Source: Schistosoma haematobium
Taxonomy: Eukaryota; Platyhelminthes; Trematoda; Strigeidida; Schistosomatidae
Direction: 5' to 3'
Length of the DNA: 64,000 nt
Assembly (NCBI RefSeq): GCF_000699445.3
Contig: NC_067202.1
Location: forward strand, 13,731,924 to 13,795,923
Made by a program: the position numbers and the translations under genes. How positions within the stretch are numbered: position 1 is the first letter of the stretch; every line of letters begins with the position of its first letter. Positions 25,440 to 33,179 of the stretch are shown here, piece by piece. The notes below the pieces were generated by a model that was not told the origin of the DNA, did not search any database, and saw only the letters and a program-made list of their open reading frames with translations.

Positions 25440-26875
25440 CCAACTTAATGCTTTTCCATTTATCGTTCTTACCATCAACAACATTCCAAACTGTCATTCA
25501 TATATGTGTACAGTTTTGTTTGTAATCTAAACCAGCATATTTTAGTCATGTAACGTTAATGCACGTTCAAATAACGAAGGGTTGACGCATTTATCACAAC
25601 CTGGTATTTTATTTTGATCGTACCACTGACATTTTATCGTCTTTTGTGACCTTCACATTTTTTTATTGTGTATATTGTTTCTCATTTATGGGTTTAATTA
25701 TGAAGTGCACCAATAACATGATTATTATCAACATCATGACTTTTGTCCGCCCAATTTTTGCAATTTGTTTTTTTAGCTACTAACAAAATATAAGTAGTAC
25801 ACTGTTAGTTTGATAATAAGTTAGCTTAACACATGCAAACGACTCATTGCTTCAAATCACATTACTCTATACAGAAGACACACTTGATGCTTTTTTCCGA
25901 TGTAAATTCACTTCTGGTAGTTATATTCAACGAGTCTGTTTCTCATTAGCCTTGTGAAACTTTTGACTTGTGTGGCTATTAATTTGAATGCATGTTCACC
26001 GAAGGACCTAACGAACTATCCCAATATAAGTCACTTTCTCATTGTCATAATATCCTATCTATAAAAGGCTGATTGTAACATACAGTTCTCCACCGTAATC
26101 GTGCAACAAGAGCTACCCTAACTAAGGATATATCCACCTCTTTTCTATTTTAGATCATTACTGTTTGTGAACGACAGCTTACATACAGTCAAAAGAAACA
26201 TCACGTTTTGGTTGACATAATTCGTCAAATGTTGCAATCTCAAGATACTGAGATAGCTTAGTTTACATGTTTTACGCTTTCTGACTCAACGATTATTGAT
26301 AGCGTCATGTGAATGAATTATCACTTCATAAAATGGAATTTTACAATGAAAAATAATAACACAGGACCTGATATTTTTGGGGGCATCTCTATTATCCATC
26401 TTTATTATACATGTCAGTGACCCTAAACTTTATGAAATGCATTTCACAACAATACCTAGATCCATTCTCGTTGTTGTCCATACTTACATACATAATGAAC
26501 CATAAAATGCTCCTCGTAACCTAATTAAATATATCTTCATTGTGATATTGTTTAATTCGTGTACAAAAAACTGAGATTTTGGTCCGACATAGATCACCTC
26601 AATATACAGAACTTGCTATATACTCGATCGAATAAATGAATTGTGACTAGCATTAGGATATAGAATATTCACTTTGTTTTATTTGAAGCATTTCAATTGG
26701 CTCCATCCAAATCCACGTTTAATAGGTAGTAACTAATTAAGATAAATATTTTAATCTTTAACGAAGCATTATTTTTTACTTTCGTTTTTTTTTATAGGAA
26801 GGTTTCATTCAATCAGACCCCAGTCGACGTGGAATGTTCCCAGTGACTTATGTAAAGCGTTTATCTGATAGGTGA
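1532..26875 (+). CDS. ASAP: ASAP-type ArfGAP, 3' half (spliced, partial at the 5' side)
   Basis: ASAP proteins are multidomain GTPase-activating proteins for Arf GTPases that act at membranes and focal-adhesion or podosome-like structures; the usual order is BAR, PH, ArfGAP, ankyrin, proline-rich, SH3. Here the exons encode the tail of the ArfGAP domain (IGNQLFNSVYESSLP, then FIKSKYVDRRF), three ankyrin repeats (TALHIAV, GDTALHHAARYG, NGQTALDIV), a Ser/Asn-rich linker with PAPRPPS and IPPKP motifs, and an SH3 domain (ALYDCEAENSDELTF, WWEGF, GMFPVTYV) ending three residues before the stop. Coding exons: 1532-1623, 3437-3683, 5053-5387, 8575-8683, 10634-11242, (12320-12416?), 13189-13230, 14202-14339, 18741-19009, 21667-21841, 24950-25146, 26798-26875. 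Roughly 790 residues lie in the window. All junctions are GT-AG and in phase except around the uncertain sixth exon. The domain order makes the family call firm; which vertebrate paralogue is closest cannot be told. Confidence 0.93.
2100..3110 (+). mobile_element. RTE-like non-LTR retrotransposon, internally deleted
   Basis: The + strand shows broken ORF2-like coding: AEKAAR...MRQLYDTTKKLAKKY near 2340-2420, RNRWAGHFDELLD at 2479-2513, and later KTVLLYG and TTTTTI near 2870-2930. Between about 2570 and 2580 the reading jumps from the region before the reverse transcriptase palm to a region after it, so the catalytic core is missing. Stops and frameshifts are frequent; a non-functional fossil in an ASAP intron. 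Confidence 0.75.
3437..3683 (+). CDS. ASAP: ASAP exon: ArfGAP-ankyrin junction
   Basis: It begins after a T-rich acceptor (tttttag) and ends at CAG|GTAAGA. The product includes MTQRRNFIKSKYVDRRF, equivalent to the family's KEYI-x-x-KYVDHRF segment. A Ser/Asn/Asp-rich insert follows, then RFLRRDLLRAVKTGNLSLLIQ, which opens the ankyrin region (the family has a 'LL-x-AI-x-x-x-DL-x-x-LIQ' helix here). The incoming phase completes a Thr codon from the previous exon; it ends in phase 0. Confidence 0.92.
3800..3956 (-). repeat. SINE family B fragment
   Basis: Minus-strand copy of the ribozyme/B-box half; the hammerhead core is altered. Confidence 0.7.
4320..4485 (+). repeat. SINE family A, internally deleted
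   Basis: The A box region (actcagtagctaaatgg) runs directly into the post-B-box part. A degenerate ribozyme follows (CTGACGA present, stem II broken). Confidence 0.65.
4490..5052. other. Intron sequence, nothing recognised
   Basis: AT-rich, no coding, repeat or RNA signal that I can support. Confidence 0.4.
5053..5387 (+). CDS. ASAP: ASAP exon: first ankyrin repeat with large insert
   Basis: It starts after ttcatag with VFAERLDPMTPF, matching the family's 'QVYAEGV-x-L-x-x-P'. TALHIAVEKTSK opens ankyrin repeat 1, and LPLVEFILQNSS closes it. Between the two halves lies an insert of about 55 residues rich in Asn, Ser and Glu. Vertebrate homologues have only about ten residues there. The donor is GTGAGT at 5388; two bases are left over and completed by the next exon. 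Confidence 0.93.
5748..6215 (-). mobile_element. RTE-like retrotransposon, 3' coding end
   Basis: Minus-strand translation contains KTVLLCGAETWRTITTTIKR and INSFIRKIF, the region after the reverse transcriptase typical of this element, down to its 3' end near 5748. Disrupted, and abutted by a G-family LTR-like fragment. Confidence 0.75.
6216..6599 (+). repeat. LTR-like family G, 5'-truncated
   Basis: Shares the body and the terminal GATATAACA with the copies at 40279 and 57755. Its left part is replaced by the RTE-like fragment. Confidence 0.55.
6600..7231. other. T-rich low-complexity intron sequence
   Basis: Includes poly(T) runs around 6872-6890. No coding or element signature. Confidence 0.4.
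7232..7412 (-). repeat. SINE family A fragment
   Basis: Degenerate minus copy of the promoter and ribozyme region; the core is lost. Confidence 0.6.
7485..7672 (+). repeat. SINE family A, strongly decayed
   Basis: Recognisable by the order of acaggtacatcc, a ribozyme-like stretch and gattccactcctagtcgct. Only partial similarity. Confidence 0.45.
8098..8237 (+). repeat. LTR-like family G, 3' fragment
   Basis: Ends in GGATATAACA and shares aatagcccataaacaattcc with other G copies. Confidence 0.55.
8575..8683 (+). CDS. ASAP: ASAP exon: second ankyrin repeat
   Basis: The acceptor is the last AG of gaagaggtag, chosen because it alone keeps the phase. The product is LKRANKLGDTALHHAARYG followed by CVDALKLIVQAGGIPTP, a canonical ankyrin repeat (G-x-TALH-x-AA-x-x-G). 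The donor is CCA|GTAAGT and the exon ends in phase 0. Confidence 0.94.
8684..9384. other. Intron sequence, nothing recognised
   Basis: AT-rich, no supported feature. Confidence 0.4.
9385..10510 (+). mobile_element. CR1-like non-LTR retrotransposon, 3' part, dead
   Basis: Broken frames read LFWFNFIIDLLLEITLSSS, then LEYANDIVLFGVDADKMQS. The second is the reverse transcriptase active-site motif, where the expected YADD is YAND, so one catalytic Asp is lost. NFTYLRSLITPNGW follows. From about 10150 comes a non-coding 3' tail whose reverse complement recurs at 17592-17880 and 50560-50895. The clade is uncertain (CR1/jockey-type). Confidence 0.75.
10634..11242 (+). CDS. ASAP: ASAP exon: third ankyrin repeat and Asn/Ser/Thr-rich linker
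   Basis: It begins after cttctacag with ILQLTNHNGQTALDIVENAL, ankyrin repeat 3. An Asn/Thr run (bases 10711-10749) interrupts the repeat before LLLDAYKNCQHILKLANFIA. About 120 residues of low-complexity Ser/Thr/Asn sequence follow and the exon ends MKCVNQL at the donor GTGAGT (11243). It is 609 nt in one open frame and the largest exon here. The repeat is recognisable; the linker is not conserved and probably disordered. Confidence 0.93.
11290..11725 (-). repeat. Repeat family D (left arm of fold-back)
   Basis: Minus copy running from the D 3' region to the D 5' region, next to an inverted + copy. Confidence 0.6.
11735..12110 (+). repeat. Repeat family D (right arm of fold-back)
   Basis: A + copy from 'gagaggacgaaaagc' to the 3' end 'ttcaaataaataaa'. 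Shares order and wording with 28740-29205 and 30975-31490. Confidence 0.75.
12320..12416 (+). CDS. Candidate ASAP exon (phase-bridging, uncertain 3' end)
   Basis: The exon at 10634-11242 ends in phase 0 but the exon at 13189 needs one incoming base, so at least one more exon is required. After actattcag the sequence stays open in phase 0 and reads IAGHEILMEYSSGAVNHSPS. The HEILMEY part could correspond to the HVHVEYEW segment that follows the ankyrin repeats in ASAP proteins. The only donor giving the right phase is GTACTA at 12417, a poor match to consensus. The start is plausible; the end is a guess. Confidence 0.45.
12768..12915 (+). repeat. SINE family B, decayed
   Basis: Contains atcatggattgatt, a B box (GAGTTCGATCG) and tggatgttcgctgctgagga, then truncates before the rest of the ribozyme. 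Confidence 0.6.
13189..13230 (+). CDS. ASAP: ASAP micro-exon in the linker
   Basis: A 42-nt exon between acceptor taccacag and donor GTAAGT. In the only stop-free phase it gives NSVTPTSLNKPTR. Its outgoing base T joins the next exon's CT to encode Ser. The frame continuity with the next exon supports it. Confidence 0.7.
13231..14201. other. Intron sequence, little recognised
   Basis: A weak remnant of the CR1-like tail may lie near 13320-13400. The rest is unassigned. Confidence 0.35.
14202..14339 (+). CDS. ASAP: ASAP exon: basic-proline SH3-ligand motif
   Basis: It follows attgtctag and reads SQYSPSIHYGSALATLPRK, then KGPAPRPPSVDDQMNDRS. The PRKKGPAPRPP stretch is a typical proline-rich SH3-binding site, the expected content between ankyrin repeats and SH3 in ASAP proteins. 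Two donors are close together. GTGTAA at 14340 keeps the frame with the exon at 18741; GTAAGC at 14342 has the better consensus but would put the next exon out of frame. Confidence 0.85.
14897..15158 (+). repeat. SINE family B (fold-back-like)
   Basis: A short minus piece (14905-14975) precedes a + copy with A box, B-like box and a decayed ribozyme in which the GAAA is lost. Confidence 0.7.
15329..15455 (+). repeat. SINE family B, 3'-truncated
   Basis: The upstream module plus A box (GTAGAGGTTAAG) and B box (AAGTTCGATCC); it ends before the ribozyme. Confidence 0.7.
15456..15949. other. Intron sequence, nothing recognised
   Basis: No supported feature. Confidence 0.4.
15950..16400 (-). repeat. 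Repeat family D
   Basis: Near-complete minus copy beginning with the reverse complement of the (AATAA)-like tail. Confidence 0.75.
16401..17017. other. Intron sequence with a short GT run
   Basis: A (TG)n tract at about 16610-16620; otherwise nothing recognised. Confidence 0.35.
17018..17138 (-). repeat. SINE family B fragment
   Basis: Ribozyme half only. On the minus strand the core reads CTAAGGA with AAAA, so it is inactive. Confidence 0.75.
17215..17416 (+). repeat. LTR-like family G fragment
   Basis: Shares agcttataattaaaggaat and the ATATAACA end with the other G copies. Confidence 0.55.
17592..17880 (-). mobile_element. 3' tail of the CR1-like retrotransposon
   Basis: Reverse complement of the non-coding tail at 10150-10500 (cagtcagtcatctacaacgt onward). 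5'-truncated, as expected for target-primed insertion. Confidence 0.7.
17881..18740. other. Intron sequence, nothing recognised
   Basis: An open frame at 18161-18355 shows no family signature and no splice context. Confidence 0.35.
18741..19009 (+). CDS. ASAP: ASAP exon: Ser/Thr linker with PPKP motif
   Basis: It starts after ttctgtttag with STDHEKSLPSDHIDIILDVL. A Ser/Thr-rich run follows, then SPAIPPKPSYLSNAIYSTLP, which has a second proline motif (IPPKP). The donor CTG|GTAACT gives phase 0. No conserved domain is seen; it belongs to the disordered part of the protein. Confidence 0.83.
19335..19628 (+). repeat. SINE family B, with a preceding minus fragment
   Basis: A minus ribozyme/B-box fragment (19350-19425) followed by a + copy (19428-19628) lacking most of the ribozyme core (only GGACGAAG remains). 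Confidence 0.65.
19962..20203 (+). repeat. SINE family B
   Basis: Contains the upstream module, A box, CTGAGGA and the return arm CAGTGCTTCC. GAAA has become GAGA, so it is inactive. Confidence 0.75.
20204..21220. other. Intron sequence, nothing firm
   Basis: A possible decayed tRNA-like SINE head lies around 20800-20860 (minus); I could not assign it. Confidence 0.35.
21221..21469. mobile_element. MITE-like short inverted-repeat element
   Basis: Starts GCGAGACT and ends AGTCTCACC. The inside matches the copies at 24623, 33564 and 58279. Flanked by AT repeats, so a target duplication cannot be judged. Confidence 0.65.
21667..21841 (+). CDS. ASAP: ASAP exon: Ser-rich linker
   Basis: The acceptor is atttttttag, the donor ATG|GTAAGT. 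In phase 0 it encodes a Ser-rich stretch including SRNSSVSVCSNLPVLYDSS and SSHLVDSSKYSLSQLTN. It ends with one base (G) completed as Asp by the next exon. Confidence 0.85.
21890..22150 (+). repeat. Repeat family D, 3' part
   Basis: Starts at the 'gaacaaat...tatgaacc' segment and runs to the D tail. Confidence 0.7.
22310..22440 (+). repeat. SINE family A fragment
   Basis: B box GGGTTCGAGTCC, then tacatccagc. The ribozyme has lost the stem II return strand and GAAA. Confidence 0.65.
22650..22960 (+). mobile_element. Penelope-like element, C-terminal fragment
   Basis: The frame reads TKRIREHIPAWFYKG, SSILEHLIDCNHSTDPQIDF and LKPELCVQMKYVLSLSLPWP. This order (RI-x-EHIP, SSI-x-x-HL-x-x-x-x-H, LC-x-Q...LPWP) is typical of the GIY-YIG endonuclease end of Penelope-like retroelements. 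Truncated at its 5' side; a T/A-rich tract follows. Confidence 0.7.
23340..23822. repeat. SINE B and A fragments, nested
   Basis: B-type terminal sequence and ribozyme remnant (23345-23460), a B upstream module to A box (23570-23720, +), then a family A promoter part (23735-23822, minus). Order suggests successive insertions or template switching. Confidence 0.55.
23889..24249. repeat. Possible solo LTR-like unit
   Basis: Begins TGACGGCTCC and ends AATGTAACA. It contains the inverted repeat AGCCTC-CA-GAGGCT, a heat-shock-element-like TTCTGGAA and a TATA-like TATAAATA. Less AT-rich than its surroundings. No matching target duplication found, and only one copy in the window. Confidence 0.3.
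24623..24910. mobile_element. MITE-like short inverted-repeat element
   Basis: Interior matches the other copies (cattatagctgatgtcagtt). Termini GCGAGAT...ATAATCTGAT are decayed. Confidence 0.6.
24950..25146 (+). CDS. ASAP: ASAP exon: N-terminal two thirds of SH3 domain
   Basis: After ctctttcag it encodes DKYDSSLYSTSSLKCIKSS, then a linker, then the SH3 domain: LLEALYDCEAENSDELTF (RT loop with acidic residues), GEIIQLIDRPDNDWW. The ALYD motif and the paired Trp of the peptide-binding surface are present. The exon ends right after WW at GTAAGT. Confidence 0.96.
25147..26797. other. Last coding intron, with (AT)n microsatellite
   Basis: A long (AT)n run at about 25389-25436. The remainder is unassigned. 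Confidence 0.5.
26798..26875 (+). CDS. ASAP: ASAP terminal coding exon: end of SH3 and stop
   Basis: After tttttttatag it encodes EGFIQSDPSRRGMFPVTYVK followed by RLSDR and TGA. G-x-FP-x-x-YV is the closing SH3 signature (Pro and Tyr of the ligand pocket). The protein ends a few residues past the domain, as in ASAP1 and ASAP2. Confidence 0.96.
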   Translation, partial: EGFIQSDPSRRGMFPVTYVKRLSDR

Positions 26876-28640
26876 TTTATTTCAGTGCATTTTTATACAA
26901 GTTCATTTCTAACTTCTTCTTCTTATTCTTACCTTTATCAGCATTTTCACGGAATCTGTTCATATTGCTGAGCTACTGTCCACACCCTGATAATAATAAT
27001 ATAATTATTCCCATCATGTTTTTTTATATAATTTTCTTTTCTATTTATTGATCCTTGAATAAAACTAAACATTTGCCAATTACGAAATCACTTAGTCAAT
27101 CATTAATGATTTTTGTTTTCATGCTGATTATATTATTGTTGTTTCTAAAGAGAGTGAGGATAGAGCAGAGTAACCACGTTAATATTTTTTTCCCAATCAA
27201 TATTCAGATTTTCTTTTTTGTTGTTGAGTATATATTTCATTGCATTGTAATGTATTATTTTTTACACCTTTGTCGTTGTCACCATTTATATTCTCTGTTG
27301 TGTCCATGGTTAAGGAAGGCGTCGATGATGTTATTAAATGGGTTGTTAAACCTTTCTGTTAATGATTCTGTCTATACATATATACATATATATTGTTGCT
27401 GTGTGTATGTGTACATGTAACGTTGTTTTGTTTACTACGTTTCGTACACACACACATGCATACTTACATACACATGTTTATCATTTATGTATTATACTTC
27501 TATATAATATATCCATCATTTGTTGTATCTTCGTTTTCAGTATAAATTTGCTTCGAGTCAGTAGTAGTCTATACACATTAACTACAAGTACCGTTTATAT
27601 TCTACAATCTACGTGTAAATTATACTGTATATCTTTATTATTATTATTTCTCTCTACTATATTTCCTGTATTCTTCAACAGAATGCATATATATAAATAT
27701 ACTACTAGTATAAGCTGTTGTATTTTCAGTAGTCGTTTCATCTCATCCTTTGGTTATTCAATAACTGTCAAATATAAAAGATCATATGTTCTTTTGTTCA
27801 GTCATAACTGAGCAGGAAATACATTTCACTATTTGTTTATCTTTTTTCTGCCTCATTCCGATTATCCTTTCCCTTTCCATCACCTATCCACTTTTGGCAT
27901 ATTGTTTCACACTTTTTTTTAAGACAACAATATGGATTATATCAATGAATAATTCATTATTAGTCTGTTTATCTGTCTTTCAATCATACTGATCATGATG
28001 ATAATAATAATAAGACAAATCGCCCTAATTCATCATAGTCATTTCATGTGTATACACAACTATTATTTACTGTTGTTCTGTTTATTCTGATTATGTACCC
28101 TCGTACTGTCCTCTTCCCCCCCTCCCTTATCGCCGCTCATTTTCTTCTCTATGTATTATATTCTATAAATTGCTATAGTGATTCATGTTATCTTTTTTGT
28201 TTCTTCTTATTCTTCAAAATAAATAAAAAATATTTTCATCATATAATTTTGTTGATTTCACTACTGATTCTATTCATCAGTAGTAAGAGTAATAATAATA
28301 GAAGTATTATCGCTCACGCAATTTGTCACACTGATTATTCCATTGTTTTCACGGTTTGTTTGTTTGTTGTTTTGCCCTTGTCCATTGAGAGGACTATGAT
28401 AATATTTGTCTATCCTACTCTATTCTACTCTACTATCTTATGTATGCATGTGTGTGTGTATGATTTGTATCTTGGATTCGAATTTCTTGCCTGTTTTTTT
28501 TATTATTTTTATTTCACAGTATTAACCTTCATATAATAATAATTCAACCTTATCATGTTCAATTATACCACTATTATTACTATTACGAATATTATTTCTG
28601 ATAATTACTGTTAATAATAATAATAATAATTCGTATTTAT
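26876..28640 (+). other. Probable 3' UTR of the ASAP gene (T-rich)
   Basis: The + strand is strongly T-rich and lacks the SINE copies that fill the surrounding DNA, which suggests selected transcribed sequence. AATAAA occurs at 27058-27063, 28218-28223 and 28222-28227. Long open frames here (for example 27362-27811 and 28048-28536) read as Leu/Ile/Phe/Tyr/Ser-rich strings, an effect of T-richness and not a protein signature. The true polyadenylation site is not determinable. Confidence 0.5.
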
Positions 28641-28739
28641 TGAATTATTAACGTTTTTGCATTTCCTGTTATTGAATTGTTGTATGATTGAGAAATGAAA
28701 AGGGAGAAAAAGAAACACATAACATTTCGTCGTTTACAC

Positions 28740-29205
28740 AAATGCCCTGGTACGGTCGAGAGTGGGGAGAGTCCGCTCTCTCTCTCTCTCGAAATGCTCT
28801 CACATGGCCACGCGTGTATAGCCTCTGCCAGGGAAGTCCTACTCACTGCATTCTCACACCACGGGTGTTGTTTACGAATATGAGAGGACGAAAAGCGAAT
28901 GTCCGGCGCTTTAACTGGATTCCAAACCAATGGTGTACATGGGCTCCAGTATCATGCGGGAACAAATGGCGTATGAACCAATTGTTGGTCACCGGCTTCC
29001 ATGGGACTGCATCTCCTTGTGGGTTAGACCTTCAGGTCGAAGGCTCGGGGAGTGGCCCCTTAAGAAAACCACCTGCTTCAGTTTGGGCACCCAGGCAGTA
29101 TCACAGCCCTCACGCATATCGAGTGAGATTAGGGTGGCGCATATGTATTTGGTGTCTCCTTGTACCAATATCTAAGTGTTAAAATAATAATAATAATAAT
29201 GTGTT
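28740..29205 (+). repeat. Repeat family D, near full length
   Basis: Starts atgccctggtacgg and ends in an (AAT)n tail at 29184-29200, a LINE/SINE-like 3' end. Open frames inside (28688-29182) are not conserved between copies. Confidence 0.8.
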
Positions 29206-29227
29206 GGTTAGAAAGTTACCGATAAAT

Positions 29228-29442
29228 AACCCTGGTGTTACCTAGGTTGCATGTTATTTGACACTCGTCAGTACAGTGTACTTGTAATCTTGGAGAAATT
29301 AATGGGTTTGATCTCGCGTCCCTTCAGCTTTACAGTCAGAGACCCTATGATTTAACTGTTGGAGCTGAGATTTACCTTATTTAGGATTGAGGTTTATCAA
29401 CATATTGGTCACTACTCAGTGATCAATCAATTGTAAACCAAT
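29228..29442 (-). repeat. SINE family C
   Basis: Minus strand shows a tRNA-like head and CTGACGA followed by a decayed stem II. Confidence 0.55.
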
Positions 29443-29737
29443 ATTAGTTAGGTAATCAGGAAGCTCGGGACAGCTATTCTATCTTGGTATTAAACTTCTC
29501 GATTCCAGTCCATGTCTATGATAGCAACGCAAGGGATTGAATTCAAGATATGGATAATTATCTAGGCTGTGAAGCTAAACTCTGATTTTCATCTTGCATG
29601 ATAAAGACAATTCGGACTTATCAATCATTTATTGACCGTTATAATTTTATTACATGGAACAGAGTTAATGATTTTAATCATTGATTTACCAATGGATATT
29701 AAATATCTTGTGTAGATATTTGTTTATAAAGACTTAT

Positions 29738-29960
29738 ACCTTCTTGATGATGGTTGTAGTAGTTCTCCACGTTTCATTTCCGTACTATAGAACTAACTGT
29801 TTCGACGTTCGTGTTGAAGATTGTGACTTTGATATTAGTTGACATTTGTTTTGAGCTCAAAATGTTCTTCAATTATACAGGAATACTTTCTTTGCTTTTC
29901 TAACCCATCCCTTCATATACGTATCAGATCCCCATTTTTTTCTCGATGATTTTATATTTT
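29738..29960 (-). mobile_element. RTE-like retrotransposon fragment
   Basis: Reverse complement of the part encoding the post-RT region (ttgatgatggttgtagtagt, also seen at 45450). Heavily mutated. Confidence 0.65.
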
Positions 29961-29989
29961 AACTTAAAAGTATTTTATTAAATACAAGC

Positions 29990-30520
29990 ACAAATGGATA
30001 ATGACTAGAAATGGAATCCAGTTCGATGTGCATTTCATTCTATTTGGGACTGGTAAGCTGGATGTACCCGCATCTCATAGTTGATGTTCACTCTAGTACT
30101 CGAACCCGTTAGCTTTCACTTCAAACGCTATCGCGTTATCCACTTAGCTACTGAGTCCTAATAGCAACTTGCTTGTGCAATGGGGTGAAGTTTAAATTCA
30201 CATGATATCTTCCCATTATTAAGACTCATTATCAGTCTCTTATTGGCATATGTGCATCCTGTGTGGACTGCCTCGATATTACTTTAATTCACAATCATCA
30301 TAGGCAAAGATTAGTAGTGGCTATCAGTGGAATCCAGTTTGACGCTCGTTTCGTCCTACTTGGGACTCGTCAGCTTGATGCGCCTGCATGTTCACTCTGG
30401 GACTCAAACTCAGTACTGTTCACTTCAAACTCCATCGTGTTATCCAATAAGAGACTGATCAATTGGACTGCTAAACATCAATGGGAAGATACAAGTTAAC
30501 AATACCAAGCAAATTTAGTT
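29990..30520 (-). repeat. SINE family A, tandem units
   Basis: Two minus-strand units in tandem (ribozyme regions near 30030-30080 and 30331-30380), then a short + piece from 30446. Tandem organisation is known for Sm-alpha-type elements. Confidence 0.75.
30331..30380 (-). ncRNA. Hammerhead core (family A)
   Basis: On the minus strand: CTGACGA (30373-30367), stem II GTCC/GGAC, GAAA (30352-30349), cleavage triplet GTC (30343-30341). Three A residues separate the cleavage site from the stem I arm CTGGATT, so stem I pairing would have to bulge. The core is intact but activity is doubtful. Confidence 0.6.
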
Positions 30521-30839
30521 CATTAACTTGTTTTTCTTTTCATCATTTCCATGTTATAAAGACTTTCTAATTCAAAATTACTGCAGCATCATCAAAGAAC
30601 TCATTGAAACATAACTGTTTTACGTGACAATGATAAAGTGGATTTACTTTATGTGAAAACAGAAAACTAGGTAATCATTATACTTTTTATTCATAATCAT
30701 AATAAAAGAATCTATCTACATCAATGAATGTTTAGGTTAATTAAATTTAATAAACATAATTAGATCAGTGGCTTCATATGATTAAGGCGTTTGACTTTGA
30801 ACTACTAAGTCTCTAGTTCAAATATCCTTCACCTACTTT

Positions 30840-30955
30840 GATCTAAACAATCAGGTCACAGTTCACTTGGTATTGTTCTACGTGAATCTTCCCATTGATG
30901 TTTTAGGACTGAATTCCATTGTTAGCCACTATCCATCTGCTTATAATGAAGTAAC
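30840..30955 (-). repeat. SINE family A, 3' fragment
   Basis: Contains gaatcttcccattgatgttt and 'ttagccactatccatctgct' from the non-promoter part, rearranged. Confidence 0.5.
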
Positions 30956-30974
30956 AGTATCATTAACCCTAGCA

Positions 30975-31490
30975 CCTAAATGCCCTGGTACGGCCGAGAG
31001 TGGGGAGTGTCAGCTCTGCCTCTCCAAATGCTTTCACATGGCCATATGCATACAACCACTATCAGAGAAGTCCTACTCACTGCCTTCTCGCGGCATTACT
31101 ATTGTTTACGAAATTGAGAGGATGAAAAGCGAATGTCCGATGCTTTAACCGGGTTGGTGGATATGGAGGATCCATATAGGGAAGTTTGGTAACCCTGATT
31201 CCAAACCGATGGAGCACATGGCCTCTAATATCCTGAAGGGACAAATGGTGTATGAACCAATTATTGGTCAACGACTACCAAAGGACTGCATCTCCTGACG
31301 TTTCTGTACTGCCTTGTGGATTAGACTTTTAGGTCGAACGCTCCGGGTGTGACCCCCTAACAAAACCACCTGAACCGGTTTGGGCACCCGGCAGTATCCC
31401 AGCGCTCACATAAATCGAATGATGATTTATGTGACGCATATCTATTTGGTACCTCCTTGTACCATTGCTTATGTGTTTAAATAAATAATC
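30975..31490 (+). repeat. Repeat family D, near full length
   Basis: Best-preserved D copy with 28740-29205. Ends 'gtgtttaaataaataatc'. Confidence 0.8.
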
Positions 31491-32183
31491 ATCAACCCTT
31501 ATACTTAGAGTGTACCTTATACGTAAACATCGTGTGATTAAGTTAAAAAATGAACACAATCTGATTCATTTCATCAAGTTTGTATTATAACTCCATTGGA
31601 TAATTGAACTCAAAAGATAATATTAAATGACTGGCATAATCTAGCTGTCAGTTGAGATGACAAATTTAACGGAACAGAAAGATGACTGGTAAAAGAAATT
31701 GAACAAAAGTGAAATTACAAACTTCTTGTCTTGATAGAAACTAATCATATATAACATGAGGTGTTTCAGCAAGTTAACAAATTAATACAATGATTTACAT
31801 AGTCTAAAAGTTTCCCCAATCTTACTTGTACAGAAAGTGAAAACCAAGGACCACCAAACAGCTGTTTTGTCCTAGCATGGCATTCCCAAGCAGCTCACTC
31901 CTGAGATCTAATTTGTGACCTTCAAACACCACAACAAACGCCGAAACTTTAAACCACTAAGTCAATATCAAATGGTCTAGATCAATAAGTACTTCCGTAA
32001 TGTGAACAGTCTCCGAAAACTAAATACTAACAGTAATTATGTATTCACTAGTAACTAACCTTGACTTGTAGAGTTCATCCATATGGGATGTAAGGCATTT
32101 AGCGATAAATGGTATTAGAAAACAGTTTTCCATATCACGAGTTGATTGAAGTTTGATATGTCCATTATTAGATTCTGTGTTAC
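31491..32183. other. Mostly unassigned, with a weak family B remnant
   Basis: A decayed minus B-like fragment may lie at 31835-31960; nothing else is recognised. Confidence 0.4.
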
Positions 32184-32340
32184 TTACACCTGTTACGCCT
32201 CTTGGAGGAGCATAGGACCTCCACCAGCACTCTCCATCCAACTATGTCCTGGGCAATCCTTTCCAGCTCTTTCCAGTTATTATTCATCCTTTTCAATCAC
32301 TCAATCCAAGATCTAAAAATCTTGGATTTCATCCTCTTTA
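32184..32340 (-). mobile_element. RTE-like 3' end fragment
   Basis: Shares cacctgttacgcctc...gagcatagg with the other RTE-like 3' ends. Confidence 0.6.
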
Positions 32341-32603
32341 ATAGGATCATCCATATGTACTCTTTAACAGTCAGATATTATGATGAAACAGATATCTAAT
32401 TCTTTCTAACTTTCAGTAATAAATTTCTAATCAATCTGTAATATAAATTATGAAATTCAACGGTTTCCGAAAACTCCTTCATCATATCAACAACAACAAA
32501 AAGAAAAACAAAAAAAGTTTATTGATTCGCACAAAGTAAAAAGAAAATAAATCAGGTGAAAATTATTTTTAAAAAATTTTGGCGGTGGGGGGGGTGGTTA
32601 TAT

Positions 32604-32990
32604 TCCCATAATGGGAAATATTATTTCATTGAATATATTGAACAAAATTATCCATGCCATTTACTATAACACTTCATTAAATCTATTAACAATAAATAAG
32701 GCTGAAATTTATTTTATTACTGAATATATAAATATACATTACTTACACCTGTTACCCCTCGCAGAGGAGAGGAGCATAGGCCAATCACCAGGATTCTTTT
32801 TCATGAGCAATCCTTCCTAGTTGCTATTCATCGTTTTCATATCTGCTTCCAATTTTTCATTCAGTGTGTTCTTTGATCTTCCTGTTTTTCGTTTCCCCTT
32901 TAGGATTCTAAATTAACGCTTGCTTCATGATGTAGTATGATGATGATGATAGATATATATATCCGGACGATTTAACCGTGCTTCTGTTGT
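32604..32990. repeat. Duplicated block, copy 1 (contains RTE-like 3' end)
   Basis: The 130 bp before the RTE-like fragment (ataatgggaaatattatttc onward) and the fragment itself recur together at 34415-34800. Confidence 0.65.
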
Positions 32991-33179
32991 GTACTAGTTG
33001 TGGTAGTTATTATCACGCTTCGTGTTTAAAATAACCTTGACAACCAAGTTCCACAATTCGCATAGGACAGCAGTGTGTAGAATGCAAAACTTATTTGATT
33101 TGTAAGTCAGTTATCATCGTAAAATCTACATTCGATGATATAAGTATTTTCAGAAGGAGCTTGTGGAGATTTTAGAAAT

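Noticed and set aside
27055..28536. Several long open frames on the + strand (121, 149 and 162 codons) that look like membrane proteins
   Set aside because: Hydrophobicity follows from extreme T-richness; three overlapping frames are open, there is no splice context, and the stretch directly follows the ASAP stop codon.
28688..29182. A 164-codon open frame
   Set aside because: It lies inside a family D repeat and is not kept open in the other D copies.
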